A DNA stretch of 64,000 nt. Source: Mucilaginibacter oryzae. GTDB taxonomy: Bacteria > Bacteroidota > Bacteroidia > Sphingobacteriales > Sphingobacteriaceae. Positions 35,040 through 44,983 of this stretch are shown piece after piece. The stretch spans positions 1 through 64,000 of the forward strand of contig NZ_QGHA01000010.1 of the NCBI RefSeq assembly GCF_003148845.1, given 5' to 3'. Made by a program: the position numbers and the translations under genes. Below the pieces are notes generated by a model. The model saw nothing but the letters and a program-made list of their open reading frames with translations, did not search any database and was not told the origin of the DNA. Within the stretch, counting starts at the first letter, position 1. The number at the start of each line of letters is the position of its first letter.

Positions 35040-35789
35040 TTAACTATTAAAATCAAACATGGCCTCTACCGAATAGAAACCTTTTTTATCATGCAGCCAC
35101 TCAGCCGCCAATACAGCGCCCAGGGCAAAGCCGTTGCGGTTATGCGCGGTATGCTTAAACTCGATGCTATCCACCTCCGAATCGTAGATAACCGTGTGCG
35201 TACCCGGAACGCTGTCAATCCTTAACGATTCGATCAGTAACTGATTGGGCGTAACATCTGCGTCATCTTCCTGATCATCGGTGGTTAATACGTTTACCCA
35301 CTCGCTTTTGCTGTCGGTGTTGTTGATAATCCCTTCAGCGATAGTAATAGCCGTACCGCTTGGCGAATCGAGCTTTTGGGTATGATGAATTTCTTCAACC
35401 TGTACCTCGTAATAAGGATAGCGGTTCATCACTTTAGCAAGCAGTTTATTAACATGAAAAAACACGTTAACGCCCACGCTGAAGTTCGAGGCGTATAAAA
35501 GTGAGCTGCCGCTCTCTTCGCACAGTTGTTTTACCTCTTTAAGGTTTTCATACCAGCCGGTGGTACCAACCACCACGGGTACGCCTGCGTTAAAGCAATG
35601 CTTAATATTATCCAATACCGATGCAGGCGTGGTAAATTCAATCACAACATCGGCTTTCTGAAGATTTTCGGGAGTGAGATCATGAAGCGTTTCATGATCT
35701 ATGGTCAGTACAATTTCGTGCTTGCGGCTCAGGGCTATCTTTTCGATGATCTTACCCATTTTTCCGTAGCCAAGTAACGCTATTTTCAT
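35040..35789 (-). CDS. dapB: 4-hydroxy-tetrahydrodipicolinate reductase
   Basis: 249 residues; NAD(P)H-dependent step of lysine and diaminopimelate synthesis. N-terminal Rossmann MKIALLGYGKMGKIIEKIAL, GTTGWYENLKEV, and the catalytic segment EIHHTQKLDSPSGTAITIAE (HH and K). Follows the DUF5683 gene by 23 bp. Confidence 0.96.
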   Translation of the reverse strand: MKIALLGYGKMGKIIEKIALSRKHEIVLTIDHETLHDLTPENLQKADVVIEFTTPASVLDNIKHCFNAGVPVVVGTTGWYENLKEVKQLCEESGSSLLYASNFSVGVNVFFHVNKLLAKVMNRYPYYEVQVEEIHHTQKLDSPSGTAITIAEGIINNTDSKSEWVNVLTTDDQEDDADVTPNQLLIESLRIDSVPGTHTVIYDSEVDSIEFKHTAHNRNGFALGAVLAAEWLHDKKGFYSVEAMFDFNS

Positions 35790-35812
35790 TTCGGTTATCT
35801 GGTTTTCCTTAA

Positions 35813-36502
35813 TTAAAACGTAAAGGTAACTTTTAAACCCGGAATATAGCTATTATTAAGTCCCTGTGCATATACCGGCTGGTTAATTAATCCGGGCGCT
35901 ACTTTAAACGACAGGTTGTTATCAACCGTGTACGAGTGGATGAACTTGGCATCGATATAGGCATCAATAATCTGGATACCCCAAACGCCTAAAAAGCCCA
36001 AAATGCTCAGGTCGCGGTTACGGCGGGCATTCTCACGTGCGTCGTTCAGGTTGGCATCGGGCACTACGCCCTGAAAAGCAAGGTATTCCTCGTAGTAAGG
36101 GTCGCCAGGTTTAGCCACTACTCCTGCACGGTACCTTGAAATAGTAAGATACTCTTTATAATAATGCTGGTTATCAACAATATTTTTGGCAAACAAGCCT
36201 AAACCAACGTAAATAGCAGGCATTTTCCACCACCAGCCGGTACGGTTATACCATTGCCCCCAGCCCGGTAGCATTAACGAGCGCATCACCGCCTTATGGG
36301 GGCTGTGCAAACTATCCGGGTGGTATATTTTCTCCTTAGCGGGATCGATACGCGGCGCGAATGATCCCACCTGCTTTCCGGATGCCTTCGTTTTTACTTT
36401 TTGGATAGTATCCGCCTTTTTTACCGCCGAGGTATCAACCTGGGCGTTGGCCGCAAAAGCTAAAAAAGTGAATACCCCTAAAAATAACAGATATTTATAC
36501 AT
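35813..36502 (-). CDS. DUF5683 domain protein
   Basis: 229 residues with signal peptide (MYKYLLFLGVFTFLAFAANA). The DUF5683 part starts near AVMRSLMLPGWGQWYNRTGW and includes a membrane-associated PAIYVGLGLFAKNIV segment and LSILGFLGVWGIQIIDAYID. Always close to parB and dapB in Bacteroidota as far as I remember; the role is unknown, probably envelope-associated. 14 bp after parB. Confidence 0.88.
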   Translation of the reverse strand: MYKYLLFLGVFTFLAFAANAQVDTSAVKKADTIQKVKTKASGKQVGSFAPRIDPAKEKIYHPDSLHSPHKAVMRSLMLPGWGQWYNRTGWWWKMPAIYVGLGLFAKNIVDNQHYYKEYLTISRYRAGVVAKPGDPYYEEYLAFQGVVPDANLNDARENARRNRDLSILGFLGVWGIQIIDAYIDAKFIHSYTVDNNLSFKVAPGLINQPVYAQGLNNSYIPGLKVTFTF

Positions 36503-36516
36503 TATTGATAATAGCT

Positions 36517-37428
36517 TTACCAGTCAAGCATCTCCAGGATGCGACCGAGATCATCTTCCGAAAGGAAGGGGATTTCGATAACGCCGCTACCCCGGCTGCC
36601 CACTTTCAGTTTTACCCTTGTGCTGAATTTTGAAGCCAGGTCGTCCTGGATCTTCTGCAACTGGTACGATACCGGCTCGGGCTGCTTACCCTCTTTTTTT
36701 ACCGGCGCTTTTTGCATCTCCCTTACCAGTTCTTCAGCTTTACGAACGGATAAACCTTCTTTAATAATATGCTGATGTATAAATATTTGTTTGGCAGGAT
36801 CTGTAAGTGTTAAAATAGCCTTGGCGTGGCCCATAGTAAGCTCCCCATCGCGGATTGAGGCCTGTATAACAGGCGGCAGCCTTAACAAGCGGAGATAGTT
36901 GGTAACCGTCGACCGGTTTTTGCTCACCCTGTCGCCCAGTTCTTCCTGCTTCAGGTTACATTCCTCAATCATCCGCTGAAAACTGAGGGCTACCTCAATG
37001 GCATTCAGGTTTTCGCGCTGAATGTTTTCAATCAGGGCCATTTCCAGCATCTGCTGGTCGTTGGCAGTGCGTACATACGCCGGTACCTGGGTTAAACCCG
37101 CCAGTTTGGAAGCCCGGAAGCGGCGCTCGCCCGAAATCAGCTGGTATTTGTGCGCGCTTAATTTACGCAGGGTTATCGGCTGGATCAGCCCTTGCAGGCG
37201 GATCGAGTCGGCCAGTTCAGCCAACGCCTGCTCGTCAAAATCGGTGCGGGGTTGAAACGGGTTTACTTCAATTTCCTCCAGTTTTATTTCGTTTACCGAA
37301 CCAAGCTGGTTTACCTCGGCAGGGCTTGCCGTTTCCCTGTTTTTGTTTTGGTATGGTTGTACGTTAGGCGTATCATTCAACAGCGCGCTCAGTCCCTTGC
37401 CCAGGGCATTTCTCTTTTCACCACTCAT
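36517..37428 (-). CDS. parB: Chromosome partitioning protein ParB
   Basis: 303 residues. N-terminal CTPase/ParB domain with VNPFQPRTDFDEQALAELAD and ISGERRFRASKLAG (the GERRxRA motif), a central helix-turn-helix EELGDRVSKNRSTVTNYLRL, and a C-terminal dimerisation part. Begins MSGEKRNALGKGLSALLND, as usual. 3 bp downstream of parA, so co-translated. No parS site was found in the window. Confidence 0.96.
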   Translation of the reverse strand: MSGEKRNALGKGLSALLNDTPNVQPYQNKNRETASPAEVNQLGSVNEIKLEEIEVNPFQPRTDFDEQALAELADSIRLQGLIQPITLRKLSAHKYQLISGERRFRASKLAGLTQVPAYVRTANDQQMLEMALIENIQRENLNAIEVALSFQRMIEECNLKQEELGDRVSKNRSTVTNYLRLLRLPPVIQASIRDGELTMGHAKAILTLTDPAKQIFIHQHIIKEGLSVRKAEELVREMQKAPVKKEGKQPEPVSYQLQKIQDDLASKFSTRVKLKVGSRGSGVIEIPFLSEDDLGRILEMLDW

Positions 37429-37431
37429 TTG

Positions 37432-38235
37432 TTATACTGTTGCTGCTGTAGTTTCGGGCTCGTCTTTAACCAAACCGTTTTTTGCTAAAATTTCGCGTGC
37501 CAGGTTCAAATAATTTACCGCGCCTTTACAGGTTGCATCGTGCATAATTACCGATACGCCAAAGCTTGGCGCTTCGCTCAGGCGGGTATTACGTTGTATG
37601 ATGGTATCAAAAACCATATCTTCAAAGTGGGTACGCACCTCGTCAACAACCTGGTTGCTCAGGCGTAAACGCACATCGTACATAGTAAGCAGGATGCCTT
37701 CAATCTGCAATTGCGGGTTTAAGCGCGATTGCACAATTTTAATGGTGTTTAATAATTTACCCAATCCTTCCAACGCGAAGTATTCGCATTGTACCGGTAC
37801 AATCACCGAATCGGCAGCTGTTAAAGCGTTGATGGTGATCAAACCTAATGACGGAGAGCAGTCAATGATGATAAAATCGTACTCGTCGCGTACTTTATCA
37901 AACACCTGCTTCATTTTATATTCGCGGCCGCTCAGGTTAATCATCTCAATTTCGGCACCTACCAGGTCGATATGGGCCGGCAACAAATCAAGATTAGGGG
38001 TATCCGTTTTCTGAATGGCCTCATGAGGGTCAACCTCATTGATAATACACTCGTAAATGCTGTTTTTTATATTGCGGGGATCAAAACCGATACCCGATGT
38101 AGAATTAGCCTGTGGGTCGGCGTCAACCAATAAGGTTTTATAATCTAATACAGCTAAGCTTGCAGCCAGGTTTATAGATGATGTAGTTTTTCCTACGCCA
38201 CCTTTCTGGTTAGCCAACGCAATAATTTTACTCAT
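37432..38235 (-). CDS. parA: Chromosome partitioning ATPase ParA
   Basis: 267 residues; deviant Walker A ANQKGGVGKTTSSINLA, Walker A' DADPQANSTSG, Walker B DYDFIIIDCSPSLG. Works with ParB to segregate the origin region. First gene of the parA-parB-DUF5683-dapB-lepB-lepB group. Confidence 0.97.
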   Translation of the reverse strand: MSKIIALANQKGGVGKTTSSINLAASLAVLDYKTLLVDADPQANSTSGIGFDPRNIKNSIYECIINEVDPHEAIQKTDTPNLDLLPAHIDLVGAEIEMINLSGREYKMKQVFDKVRDEYDFIIIDCSPSLGLITINALTAADSVIVPVQCEYFALEGLGKLLNTIKIVQSRLNPQLQIEGILLTMYDVRLRLSNQVVDEVRTHFEDMVFDTIIQRNTRLSEAPSFGVSVIMHDATCKGAVNYLNLAREILAKNGLVKDEPETTAATV

Positions 38236-38531
38236 TCTATAGTTTAAAAAAATTTATATTACTGTGATTTATAACAACGAAAAATAGGAACAGAAATTTC
38301 TACTTTCGTAAAGTTTTTTATCCGGTGATAAAGATACGGAATTAAATAATGCAGAATTCCACAGGTTTTGCCTATTTACAAACATAATTATTGAATTGGC
38401 AGGTTATTGGTTTAAGGCTTGGCTCAGGCTATGATATATATCATACCAAAGGCAAATTACTCAATAATAACCTATTATCAAATAAAAACACCTTGTTTGG
38501 CAAGTTTAATTATCAATTTTTTAACATATCA

Positions 38532-39053
38532 ATGATCACGATCATATCCTCAACTAACCGCCCCGGAAGCTCAACGCTTAAACTGGCTAAAATTTATCAG
38601 CAAAAGCTTAAAGAGAAAGGAGTTGAGGCCGGGATACTATCATTAGCGCAATTACCTGACAATATCATTGTAAGCGACTTGTACAACAAACGCAGCCCTG
38701 AGTTTGAACCTATCCAGCAAATAGTAAGCAATACCGATAAGTTTATATTCCTCATCCCCGAGTACAACGGCAGCTTTCCGGGTGTGCTGAAAGTTTTTAT
38801 TGATGCCTGCAACTTTCCCGAAAGCTTTTATGATAAAAAGGCCGCACTGGTGGGCTTATCAAGCGGCAAGTATGGCAACATTCGCGGGGTTGATCATTTT
38901 ACCGGCGTTTGCCATTACCTGCACCTCAATATCATGGCGCTTAAAATACATATAGCCGCCATTAACAAAGAGTTTGATGAAGATGGCAACCTGTTTAAAT
39001 CCGATACCATCAAATTTGTAAATGAGCAGATAGATAAGATCATTTCATTTTAA
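38532..39053 (+). CDS. NADPH-dependent FMN reductase family protein
   Basis: 173 residues of the flavodoxin-like FMN_red family. Start chosen at ATG 38532 (MITIISSTNRPGSSTLKLAK), where the phosphate-binding loop begins; an ATG at 38391 would add 47 unlikely residues. Contains FLIPEYNGSFPGVLKVFIDA and LVGLSSGKYGNIRGVDHF, typical of NAD(P)H quinone or chromate reductases. Divergent from parA. Confidence 0.9.
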   Translation: MITIISSTNRPGSSTLKLAKIYQQKLKEKGVEAGILSLAQLPDNIIVSDLYNKRSPEFEPIQQIVSNTDKFIFLIPEYNGSFPGVLKVFIDACNFPESFYDKKAALVGLSSGKYGNIRGVDHFTGVCHYLHLNIMALKIHIAAINKEFDEDGNLFKSDTIKFVNEQIDKIISF

Positions 39054-39095
39054 GGATAACGGTAATATTTTGCTTCGCCCCCGGTAAACGAGTAT

Positions 39096-41084
39096 TTACC
39101 GCGCTATGAAAACCCAGCCCGAACGGATGGGGTTCCCGTCCTTCAAATCGATTGTGTAGTAATAAGTTCCGGAGGGCAGTACATACCCGTGGTAGCCGCC
39201 ATTCCACGCCTTGCTATAGCCGATACTGCTAAAAACTTCCTGCCCGTTGCGGTTAAAAACCTTCACCACGCATTGCGGATAGGTTTCCAGCGCCTCTATA
39301 TTCCAGGTATCGTTGGTACCATCGCCGTTAGGGGTAAATACTGTTGGAATAATTATCTTTTTAAAAACTTTCACAAAAACATCGGCCATGGCAGTACCGC
39401 AACCCAATGCCGATGAAGCGTGCAGTGTGTAAGTGATATCATTAGTTGGGCTCGCGACCGGATTAAGCCTGGTTGGGTCATCCAATCCATCAGCAGGTGT
39501 CCATAAATAAGTATCGGCGTCTGTGGCTGTGGCATCGAGCACAGTTGATTTCCCCTCAAAAATCTTCTTCACCGGTGTAACAGTCACCATTGGCGTAGCC
39601 TTTACGGTTACTGTCACCTCGTTAAAGCTGCTGCAGCCATGATCATCGGTTACCGTTACCTTATAGGTAGTAGTTTGAGCAGGCGACACCGTTGGATTAG
39701 CAACCGCTGCGTCCGACAGCCCGTCGGCGGGCACCCAGCTGTATGTTTTTAAATTTGGGGGGCCTGCTACGCTTAAAACAGTTGAGGAACCGGCACAAAT
39801 AGCCCGCGTACCGGTAATACTGAAAACAGGCTTTTGATTAACGCTGATATTTACTGTATTTGAAAGAGAAGAACAGCCTGCCACCGAAGTTATTTTAACC
39901 TGGTAAGCGCCGGCATCCTGCGCCGAAGCATGTTGAATAGTTAAATTCTGCTGATTTTTATTGTCGCCGGTAACCCCCGGACCGGTCCACTCATAAGTAG
40001 CGCCGCCACTGGCATTTATTGTAAAAGGCTCACCCTCGCATGCCGAAACAGGCTGGATCACCGGGTTTACCGGATTATCATTTACCACTACTGTAAGCGG
40101 ACTGGAGTAAGTACGACAATTAGCCGATGAAATATTATTTCCGGCAGCCGCGGCTATCCGGTATTGATAATTCCCAGCCGGAGCATTTGCCGGAAGCACC
40201 AGGTTGTATGTTAATTGCGTTTCGCCCGCTATATCAACCCATGACACACCGTTATCCGTACTTTTCTGCCATTGGTATTTCGGATTTATATAATCGGGGC
40301 CTACCTGCGCAATTAGGTTATAGCTGTTTAAAGTGCCCGCGCATGCGCTTTGCGGCGCGTTGCTATTGATATTGCTAAAACCCGATAAAATAAGCGGACC
40401 GCAGGCCCTGAATTCGATATCATCAAGTAACAGATCATTGCCAATGCCGCCCGGCGATTTATTGGTCATTACAAGTGTTATAGCAGTATTGCCCGATGGA
40501 GTTCTGAAAGGCATGCTGTAACGCCGCCAATCATCTGCATTTACACTTTCGGGGATATCACCGGTATCATACGTAAAAGTTGTGCCATCAGCCTGGGTTA
40601 TCGAAAAAACAATATCCGGGCGGGAAATGCCCGGACCAGCATGCGCCTGAAAAATAAGATTCAAAATATAAGCAGAAAACTCATACTTTGTATCGGGACA
40701 CAGTACTCCATCAGGTATATTATAAGTAAAAAATTTACTCGGTAAGTCAGATGCATTAACAAGCATCATATAACCATTGGGATCACCCGTATGATCATGA
40801 TCAACCTCTTGCCAGCCCTCGGGATGGCAATTATTGCTCCCATTTCTTACGTTGGTATGGTTTAGTATAGTATATTGCCCATCTTCAGGGCAATCTTGTA
40901 CATAACCAAAATCCGTAAATGCTGTTCCCAAAGCCGGCCCGTATGTGTTACTGCCTGCGCCAAAGGTATATTTTAACACCGGATCACCTAAACTACCGTT
41001 GCAAACCACAGACTGCGCTCCTGCATTAACAAAAGCAAAAACGGCCATAAACAGCAAAATTATCTTAGAGGTACTTGAACGCAT
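39096..41084 (-). CDS. Type IX-secreted multi-domain surface protein
   Basis: 662 residues. Signal peptide 1-24 (MAVFAFVNAGAQS end). Residues 30-230 form a beta-rich carbohydrate-binding-like domain with WRRYSMPFRTPSGNTAITL. Then four Ig/PKD-like domains (about 235-335, 340-415, 420-495, 500-570; e.g. SYNWVPADGL-type repeats, here YSWVPADGLSDAAVANPTVS). The end, IIIPTVFTPNGDGTNDTW to SGWVFIAR, is the gliding-motility-type (type B) C-terminal sorting domain. So it is exported by the Por/T9SS and attached or released at the surface; likely an adhesin. Single gene. Confidence 0.93.
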   Translation of the reverse strand: MRSSTSKIILLFMAVFAFVNAGAQSVVCNGSLGDPVLKYTFGAGSNTYGPALGTAFTDFGYVQDCPEDGQYTILNHTNVRNGSNNCHPEGWQEVDHDHTGDPNGYMMLVNASDLPSKFFTYNIPDGVLCPDTKYEFSAYILNLIFQAHAGPGISRPDIVFSITQADGTTFTYDTGDIPESVNADDWRRYSMPFRTPSGNTAITLVMTNKSPGGIGNDLLLDDIEFRACGPLILSGFSNINSNAPQSACAGTLNSYNLIAQVGPDYINPKYQWQKSTDNGVSWVDIAGETQLTYNLVLPANAPAGNYQYRIAAAAGNNISSANCRTYSSPLTVVVNDNPVNPVIQPVSACEGEPFTINASGGATYEWTGPGVTGDNKNQQNLTIQHASAQDAGAYQVKITSVAGCSSLSNTVNISVNQKPVFSITGTRAICAGSSTVLSVAGPPNLKTYSWVPADGLSDAAVANPTVSPAQTTTYKVTVTDDHGCSSFNEVTVTVKATPMVTVTPVKKIFEGKSTVLDATATDADTYLWTPADGLDDPTRLNPVASPTNDITYTLHASSALGCGTAMADVFVKVFKKIIIPTVFTPNGDGTNDTWNIEALETYPQCVVKVFNRNGQEVFSSIGYSKAWNGGYHGYVLPSGTYYYTIDLKDGNPIRSGWVFIAR

Positions 41085-41248
41085 TGATCACGGGGTTATT
41101 CACCGGCCATCAAAAATATATTTTTTTGCTTACGATATTGCCTAAAAGCAACCTAATCATCAATATATTACACTTTTAAAAACAATTAAATATTGCCAAA
41201 CAAGCAATCCGCTCAAAAGTTAACTATTAGTATATAATCCCCGCCATA

Positions 41249-42571
41249 ATGATAAATAAAATTGCCGTATACTTTCCGGTTGCCTGTATTATGCTCGTGG
41301 CCTGCAGGCAAAAACCGCATGCCAATTATAACCGGTATCACACGGTGGTAAACCAAAGCAGGCAGGAAATTAAACTTCCTGCACCTTATGAAACTAAAGC
41401 TGTAAAAAACTTTTGCCAGGTAATTGGCTGGCCAAAAGGGAAGACGCCGGTTGCCCCCGCCGGGTTTTCAGTAAGCCTCTATGCGGATGAACTGGACAAC
41501 CCGCGCAATATTTATGTGGCAGCCAACGGGGATGTTTTTGTAGCACAGGCAAACACCGAGCTAAGCGGTTTAAAGAAAATAGGGGCAGATATTATCGGGG
41601 CAGGCCAATCGCAGCATTACGGCAAAAGCGCCAATAACATCCTGCTTTTCAAAGACACCAACGGTGATGGCCACCCCGATTCAAAAACGGTTTTTCTGAG
41701 CGGTCTGAACCAACCTTACGGGATGCTGATACTGGGTAACTGGCTTTACGTGGCCAACACCGATGGTTTATGGCGTTACCCATACCAAACGGGCTATTCA
41801 AAAGCCGCCCCGGGTGTCAAAATATTCAGTTTACCGGCAGGTGGGTACAATAACCACTGGACACGCAACCTGCGCGCCAACGCCGATGGAACTAAAATAT
41901 ATATTTCGGTTGGATCGGGCAGTAATGTGGCAGAACATGGCATGGAGCATGAGAAGCGCAGGGCCGACATCCTTGAAATTAATCCCGACGGCAGCGGCGA
42001 GCGTGTTTACGCTTCAGGACTGCGCAATCCGGCAGGGATTGACATACAGCCGGGCACGGGCATTTTATACGCTTCGGTAAATGAACGGGATGACCTTGGC
42101 GATCATCTTGTTCCTGATTACCTGACCAGTGTAAAGGATGGTGGTTTTTATGGCTGGCCCTGGGCATACTTCGGGCAACACGAAGATCCGGTGGTGAAAC
42201 AAAAAGATCCTAACCCTTCAATGATCAAAAAATCTATTATGCCTGATGTAGCCCTCGGGGCGCATACGGCTTCGTTAGGGTTAGCGTTTTATACCGGCAC
42301 CGGCTTTCCGCAAACATACCGCAACGGCGCTTTTATAGGCCAGCACGGATCATGGAACAGCTCGAAGCTGGTTGGTTACAAAGTAGTTTTTGTGCCTTTT
42401 ACCGGCCATAAGCCAACCGGCCAGGTAACCGATTTTTTAACAGGCTTTATTGCAGATAGCGCCCGAAAAGAAGTTTACGGGCGGCCAGTCGGCGTTGCAG
42501 TAGCTAATGACGGTTCTCTGCTGGTAGCAGATGACGCAGGTAACAAAATATGGCGGGTTAAGGCGCTCTGA
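41249..42571 (+). CDS. PQQ-dependent sugar/sorbosone dehydrogenase-like lipoprotein
   Basis: 440 residues. Lipoprotein signal with the lipobox cysteine in MLVACRQ (C19). The rest is a six-bladed propeller of the GSDH/sorbosone dehydrogenase family: GFSVSLYADELDNPRNIYVA, YGMLILGNWLYVANTDGLWR, NPAGIDIQPGTGILYASVNE, DGGFYGWPWAYFG, and GRPVGVAVANDGSLLVADDA. Oxidises aldoses in the periplasm if PQQ is available. A TonB receptor gene follows 143 bp later on the same strand. Confidence 0.88.
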   Translation: MINKIAVYFPVACIMLVACRQKPHANYNRYHTVVNQSRQEIKLPAPYETKAVKNFCQVIGWPKGKTPVAPAGFSVSLYADELDNPRNIYVAANGDVFVAQANTELSGLKKIGADIIGAGQSQHYGKSANNILLFKDTNGDGHPDSKTVFLSGLNQPYGMLILGNWLYVANTDGLWRYPYQTGYSKAAPGVKIFSLPAGGYNNHWTRNLRANADGTKIYISVGSGSNVAEHGMEHEKRRADILEINPDGSGERVYASGLRNPAGIDIQPGTGILYASVNERDDLGDHLVPDYLTSVKDGGFYGWPWAYFGQHEDPVVKQKDPNPSMIKKSIMPDVALGAHTASLGLAFYTGTGFPQTYRNGAFIGQHGSWNSSKLVGYKVVFVPFTGHKPTGQVTDFLTGFIADSARKEVYGRPVGVAVANDGSLLVADDAGNKIWRVKAL

Positions 42572-42714
42572 ATGTTTTGTAAGGGAGAAATTTTAACGGA
42601 TTTTAAAAAACATATTGCTGCTTTATGTCCGTAATGCCAGGATTATTACATACACGGGAACCACTTTGTAAGTATAAACACCTACTTTTGATGGTTATCC
42701 CTTGAACACCGTCT

Positions 42715-44793
42715 ATGTTAAAACCTACGATATTAACCATTGCAACAATAGCTATAGCCGCGATGGTTAGCGCGCAGCAAAAACCTCAACTTAAAAATGA
42801 TACCACCAGGCTGCAGCCGGTTATAGTAAAAGGTTACCTGGGCGAGCAACCCGTAATTAACGTACCGGCATCAGTGAGCGTACTTGGGGCGGCGCAGCTC
42901 CGCATCCAGCCAGACCAATCGTTTGTAAACGCGCTCAATACCGTGCCGGGGGTACGCACGGAAGAACGCTCACCTGGCAGCTACCGCCTGTCATTAAGGG
43001 GAAGCTTGCTGCGCTCGCCTTTTGGCGTAAGGGATGTTAAAATTTATTTTGATGATATCCCCTTAACCGATGCCGGCGGCAACAGCTACCTGAACGCCAT
43101 TGATATTGCAGCCATACAAAAAGTAGAGATACTGAAAGGCCCGGACGGCAGTTTGTTCGGGGCCAACTCGGGCGGGGTGGTGATCCTAAGTCCGCTAAAC
43201 AGGTATAATGACAGTACTTTTATTTCGGCCGGACTTAGCGGCGGCTCGTACGGTTTATTTCACGAAAAAACCAATGCCCAGCTTAAAACTGCCGGTAATA
43301 CGTTTAACATTAACCAAAGCTACCAAACCTATCACGGCTACAGGCAAAACAGCGATACCCACCGCAATTACCTGCAACTGGCGGATAGCTGGAACTACAG
43401 CGGCAAAAATACGCTGAAAGCCTTGGGCATATTTTCCGACCTTGCTTATCAAACTCCCGGCGGCCTTAACCTGGCCCAATACAATACCAATCCGCAACTG
43501 GCGCGCCAGCCAACCGCAACCTTGCCCGGCGCTATTCAGCAGCACATCGGCATCACCACTAAGATGTACCTCGGCGGTTTAACAAACGAGTATCATTTTA
43601 ACAACAACATCCGCAATGTACTTGCTGTTTTTGGTAACCGTGTTGATTTTGCCAACCCCTTTATCACCAATTATGAGCAGCGCAGCGAAAACACCTATGG
43701 CTTCAGAACCTATTTTGAATTTGCAGGCAACAAAAACACCAACCTCGACTGGAAAATAGACCTTGGCATCGAGTGGCAGCAAACCAACTCGCACATAGCC
43801 AACTATGGCAACAGGCAGGGCGTAAAGGATACCACTCAAACTATTGATGATATTCACACCAACCAGCATTTTGTATTTGCGCGTTATGCTGCCGATATTT
43901 ATAAACACCTGCATATGGAGGCCGCGGTAAGCTTAAATAACTACGGATACGATTTTAAAAATATCTATCCCCTCGCGCAAAATGATTTTACCAACCGTAA
44001 TTTCAGCGCGCAACTGATGCCGAGACTTGCACTTTCGTACCAGTTTATTAACGCTTTAGCCTGGCGGGCCAGTATGAGCCGCGGCTACTCGAGCCCCACT
44101 ACCGCCGAGGTAAGGCCTACTGATAACATTGTTAACACCAACTTGCAGGCCCAGTACGGGTGGAACTATGAAACAGGTTTTCGCCTGCGCAACAGCGATG
44201 AAACGTTGTTGCTGGATGCTTCTGTTTACTATTACCGGCTGGATAACGCCATAGTGCGCCGCCTTAATGCCGATGAAACAGAACATTACATTAACGCCGG
44301 CGGCACCAACCAGTTAGGTACCGAGGCATCGCTTTATTACTGGGTGATCCGGCCAAACAGGTATTCGTTTATCCGCGGATTGCAGTTAAACGAATCTTTT
44401 ACCTACAGCCATTTCAGGTTCAGGGATTATATAGTTACCAATGCCAACTATTCGGGCAACAGGCTTACTGGTATACCTAAAAATGTTTTTGTAACCAGTG
44501 TACAGATCAGGTTCCCCGAAAACATGGCGCTGTTTGTTCAGCATAACTTTACCTCCAGAATCCCGCTTAATGATGCGTCTACCGTTTACGCGAACCGATA
44601 CAACCTGTTACAGGCAAGACTGAGTTATCAACCACTTATTGGGCGCAAAGCCCGCCTGGAACTATTTGCTGCCGCGGATAACCTGCTGAATGAAAAATAC
44701 AGCCTGGGTAATGATCTAAACGCGGTTGGCAACAGGTATTACAATGCTGCTCCATTGAGGAATTATTCGGCGGGGATGAACTTCAGGTACTGA
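42715..44793 (+). CDS. TonB-dependent outer membrane receptor
   Basis: 692 residues with a signal peptide ending AAMVSA. Plug domain about 45-155: INVPASVSVLGAAQLRIQPD, FVNALNTVPGVRTEERSPGS, IQKVEILKGPDGSLFGANSG. A 22-strand barrel follows and the chain ends in aromatic YSAGMNFRY. Short and without a CarboxypepD_reg extension, so more like siderophore or vitamin receptors (FecA type) than SusC. A TACTTTTG box lies at 42683-42690. Confidence 0.92.
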   Translation: MLKPTILTIATIAIAAMVSAQQKPQLKNDTTRLQPVIVKGYLGEQPVINVPASVSVLGAAQLRIQPDQSFVNALNTVPGVRTEERSPGSYRLSLRGSLLRSPFGVRDVKIYFDDIPLTDAGGNSYLNAIDIAAIQKVEILKGPDGSLFGANSGGVVILSPLNRYNDSTFISAGLSGGSYGLFHEKTNAQLKTAGNTFNINQSYQTYHGYRQNSDTHRNYLQLADSWNYSGKNTLKALGIFSDLAYQTPGGLNLAQYNTNPQLARQPTATLPGAIQQHIGITTKMYLGGLTNEYHFNNNIRNVLAVFGNRVDFANPFITNYEQRSENTYGFRTYFEFAGNKNTNLDWKIDLGIEWQQTNSHIANYGNRQGVKDTTQTIDDIHTNQHFVFARYAADIYKHLHMEAAVSLNNYGYDFKNIYPLAQNDFTNRNFSAQLMPRLALSYQFINALAWRASMSRGYSSPTTAEVRPTDNIVNTNLQAQYGWNYETGFRLRNSDETLLLDASVYYYRLDNAIVRRLNADETEHYINAGGTNQLGTEASLYYWVIRPNRYSFIRGLQLNESFTYSHFRFRDYIVTNANYSGNRLTGIPKNVFVTSVQIRFPENMALFVQHNFTSRIPLNDASTVYANRYNLLQARLSYQPLIGRKARLELFAAADNLLNEKYSLGNDLNAVGNRYYNAAPLRNYSAGMNFRY

Positions 44794-44920
44794 CTGGTTC
44801 ATAGTTGATGGTTCATGGATCATAGTTAAAGCAAGCAAATTGTCAGCGCAACCGGGGGCTGCCTCTAAACTCTTTCTACAGACTAACATACTGTGGTTTA
44901 CGAATAAGTACGTCTAATAA

Positions 44921-44962
44921 AAAAGGCCTTGTGTTTTGCTGAGCAAAGCACAAAGCCTTTTA
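44921..44962. terminator. Bidirectional terminator between the receptor and hexosaminidase genes
   Basis: AAAAGGC.CTTGTGTTTTGCT pairs with AGCAAAGCACAAAGCCTTTT around loop GAG; T and A runs at both ends. Confidence 0.75.
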
Positions 44963-44983
44963 GTTTGCAAACTGCAAACCAAA

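Noticed and set aside
36517-38531. Possible parS site near parAB
   Set aside because: I looked for the TGTTnCACGTGnAACA palindrome in and around the par genes and found none.
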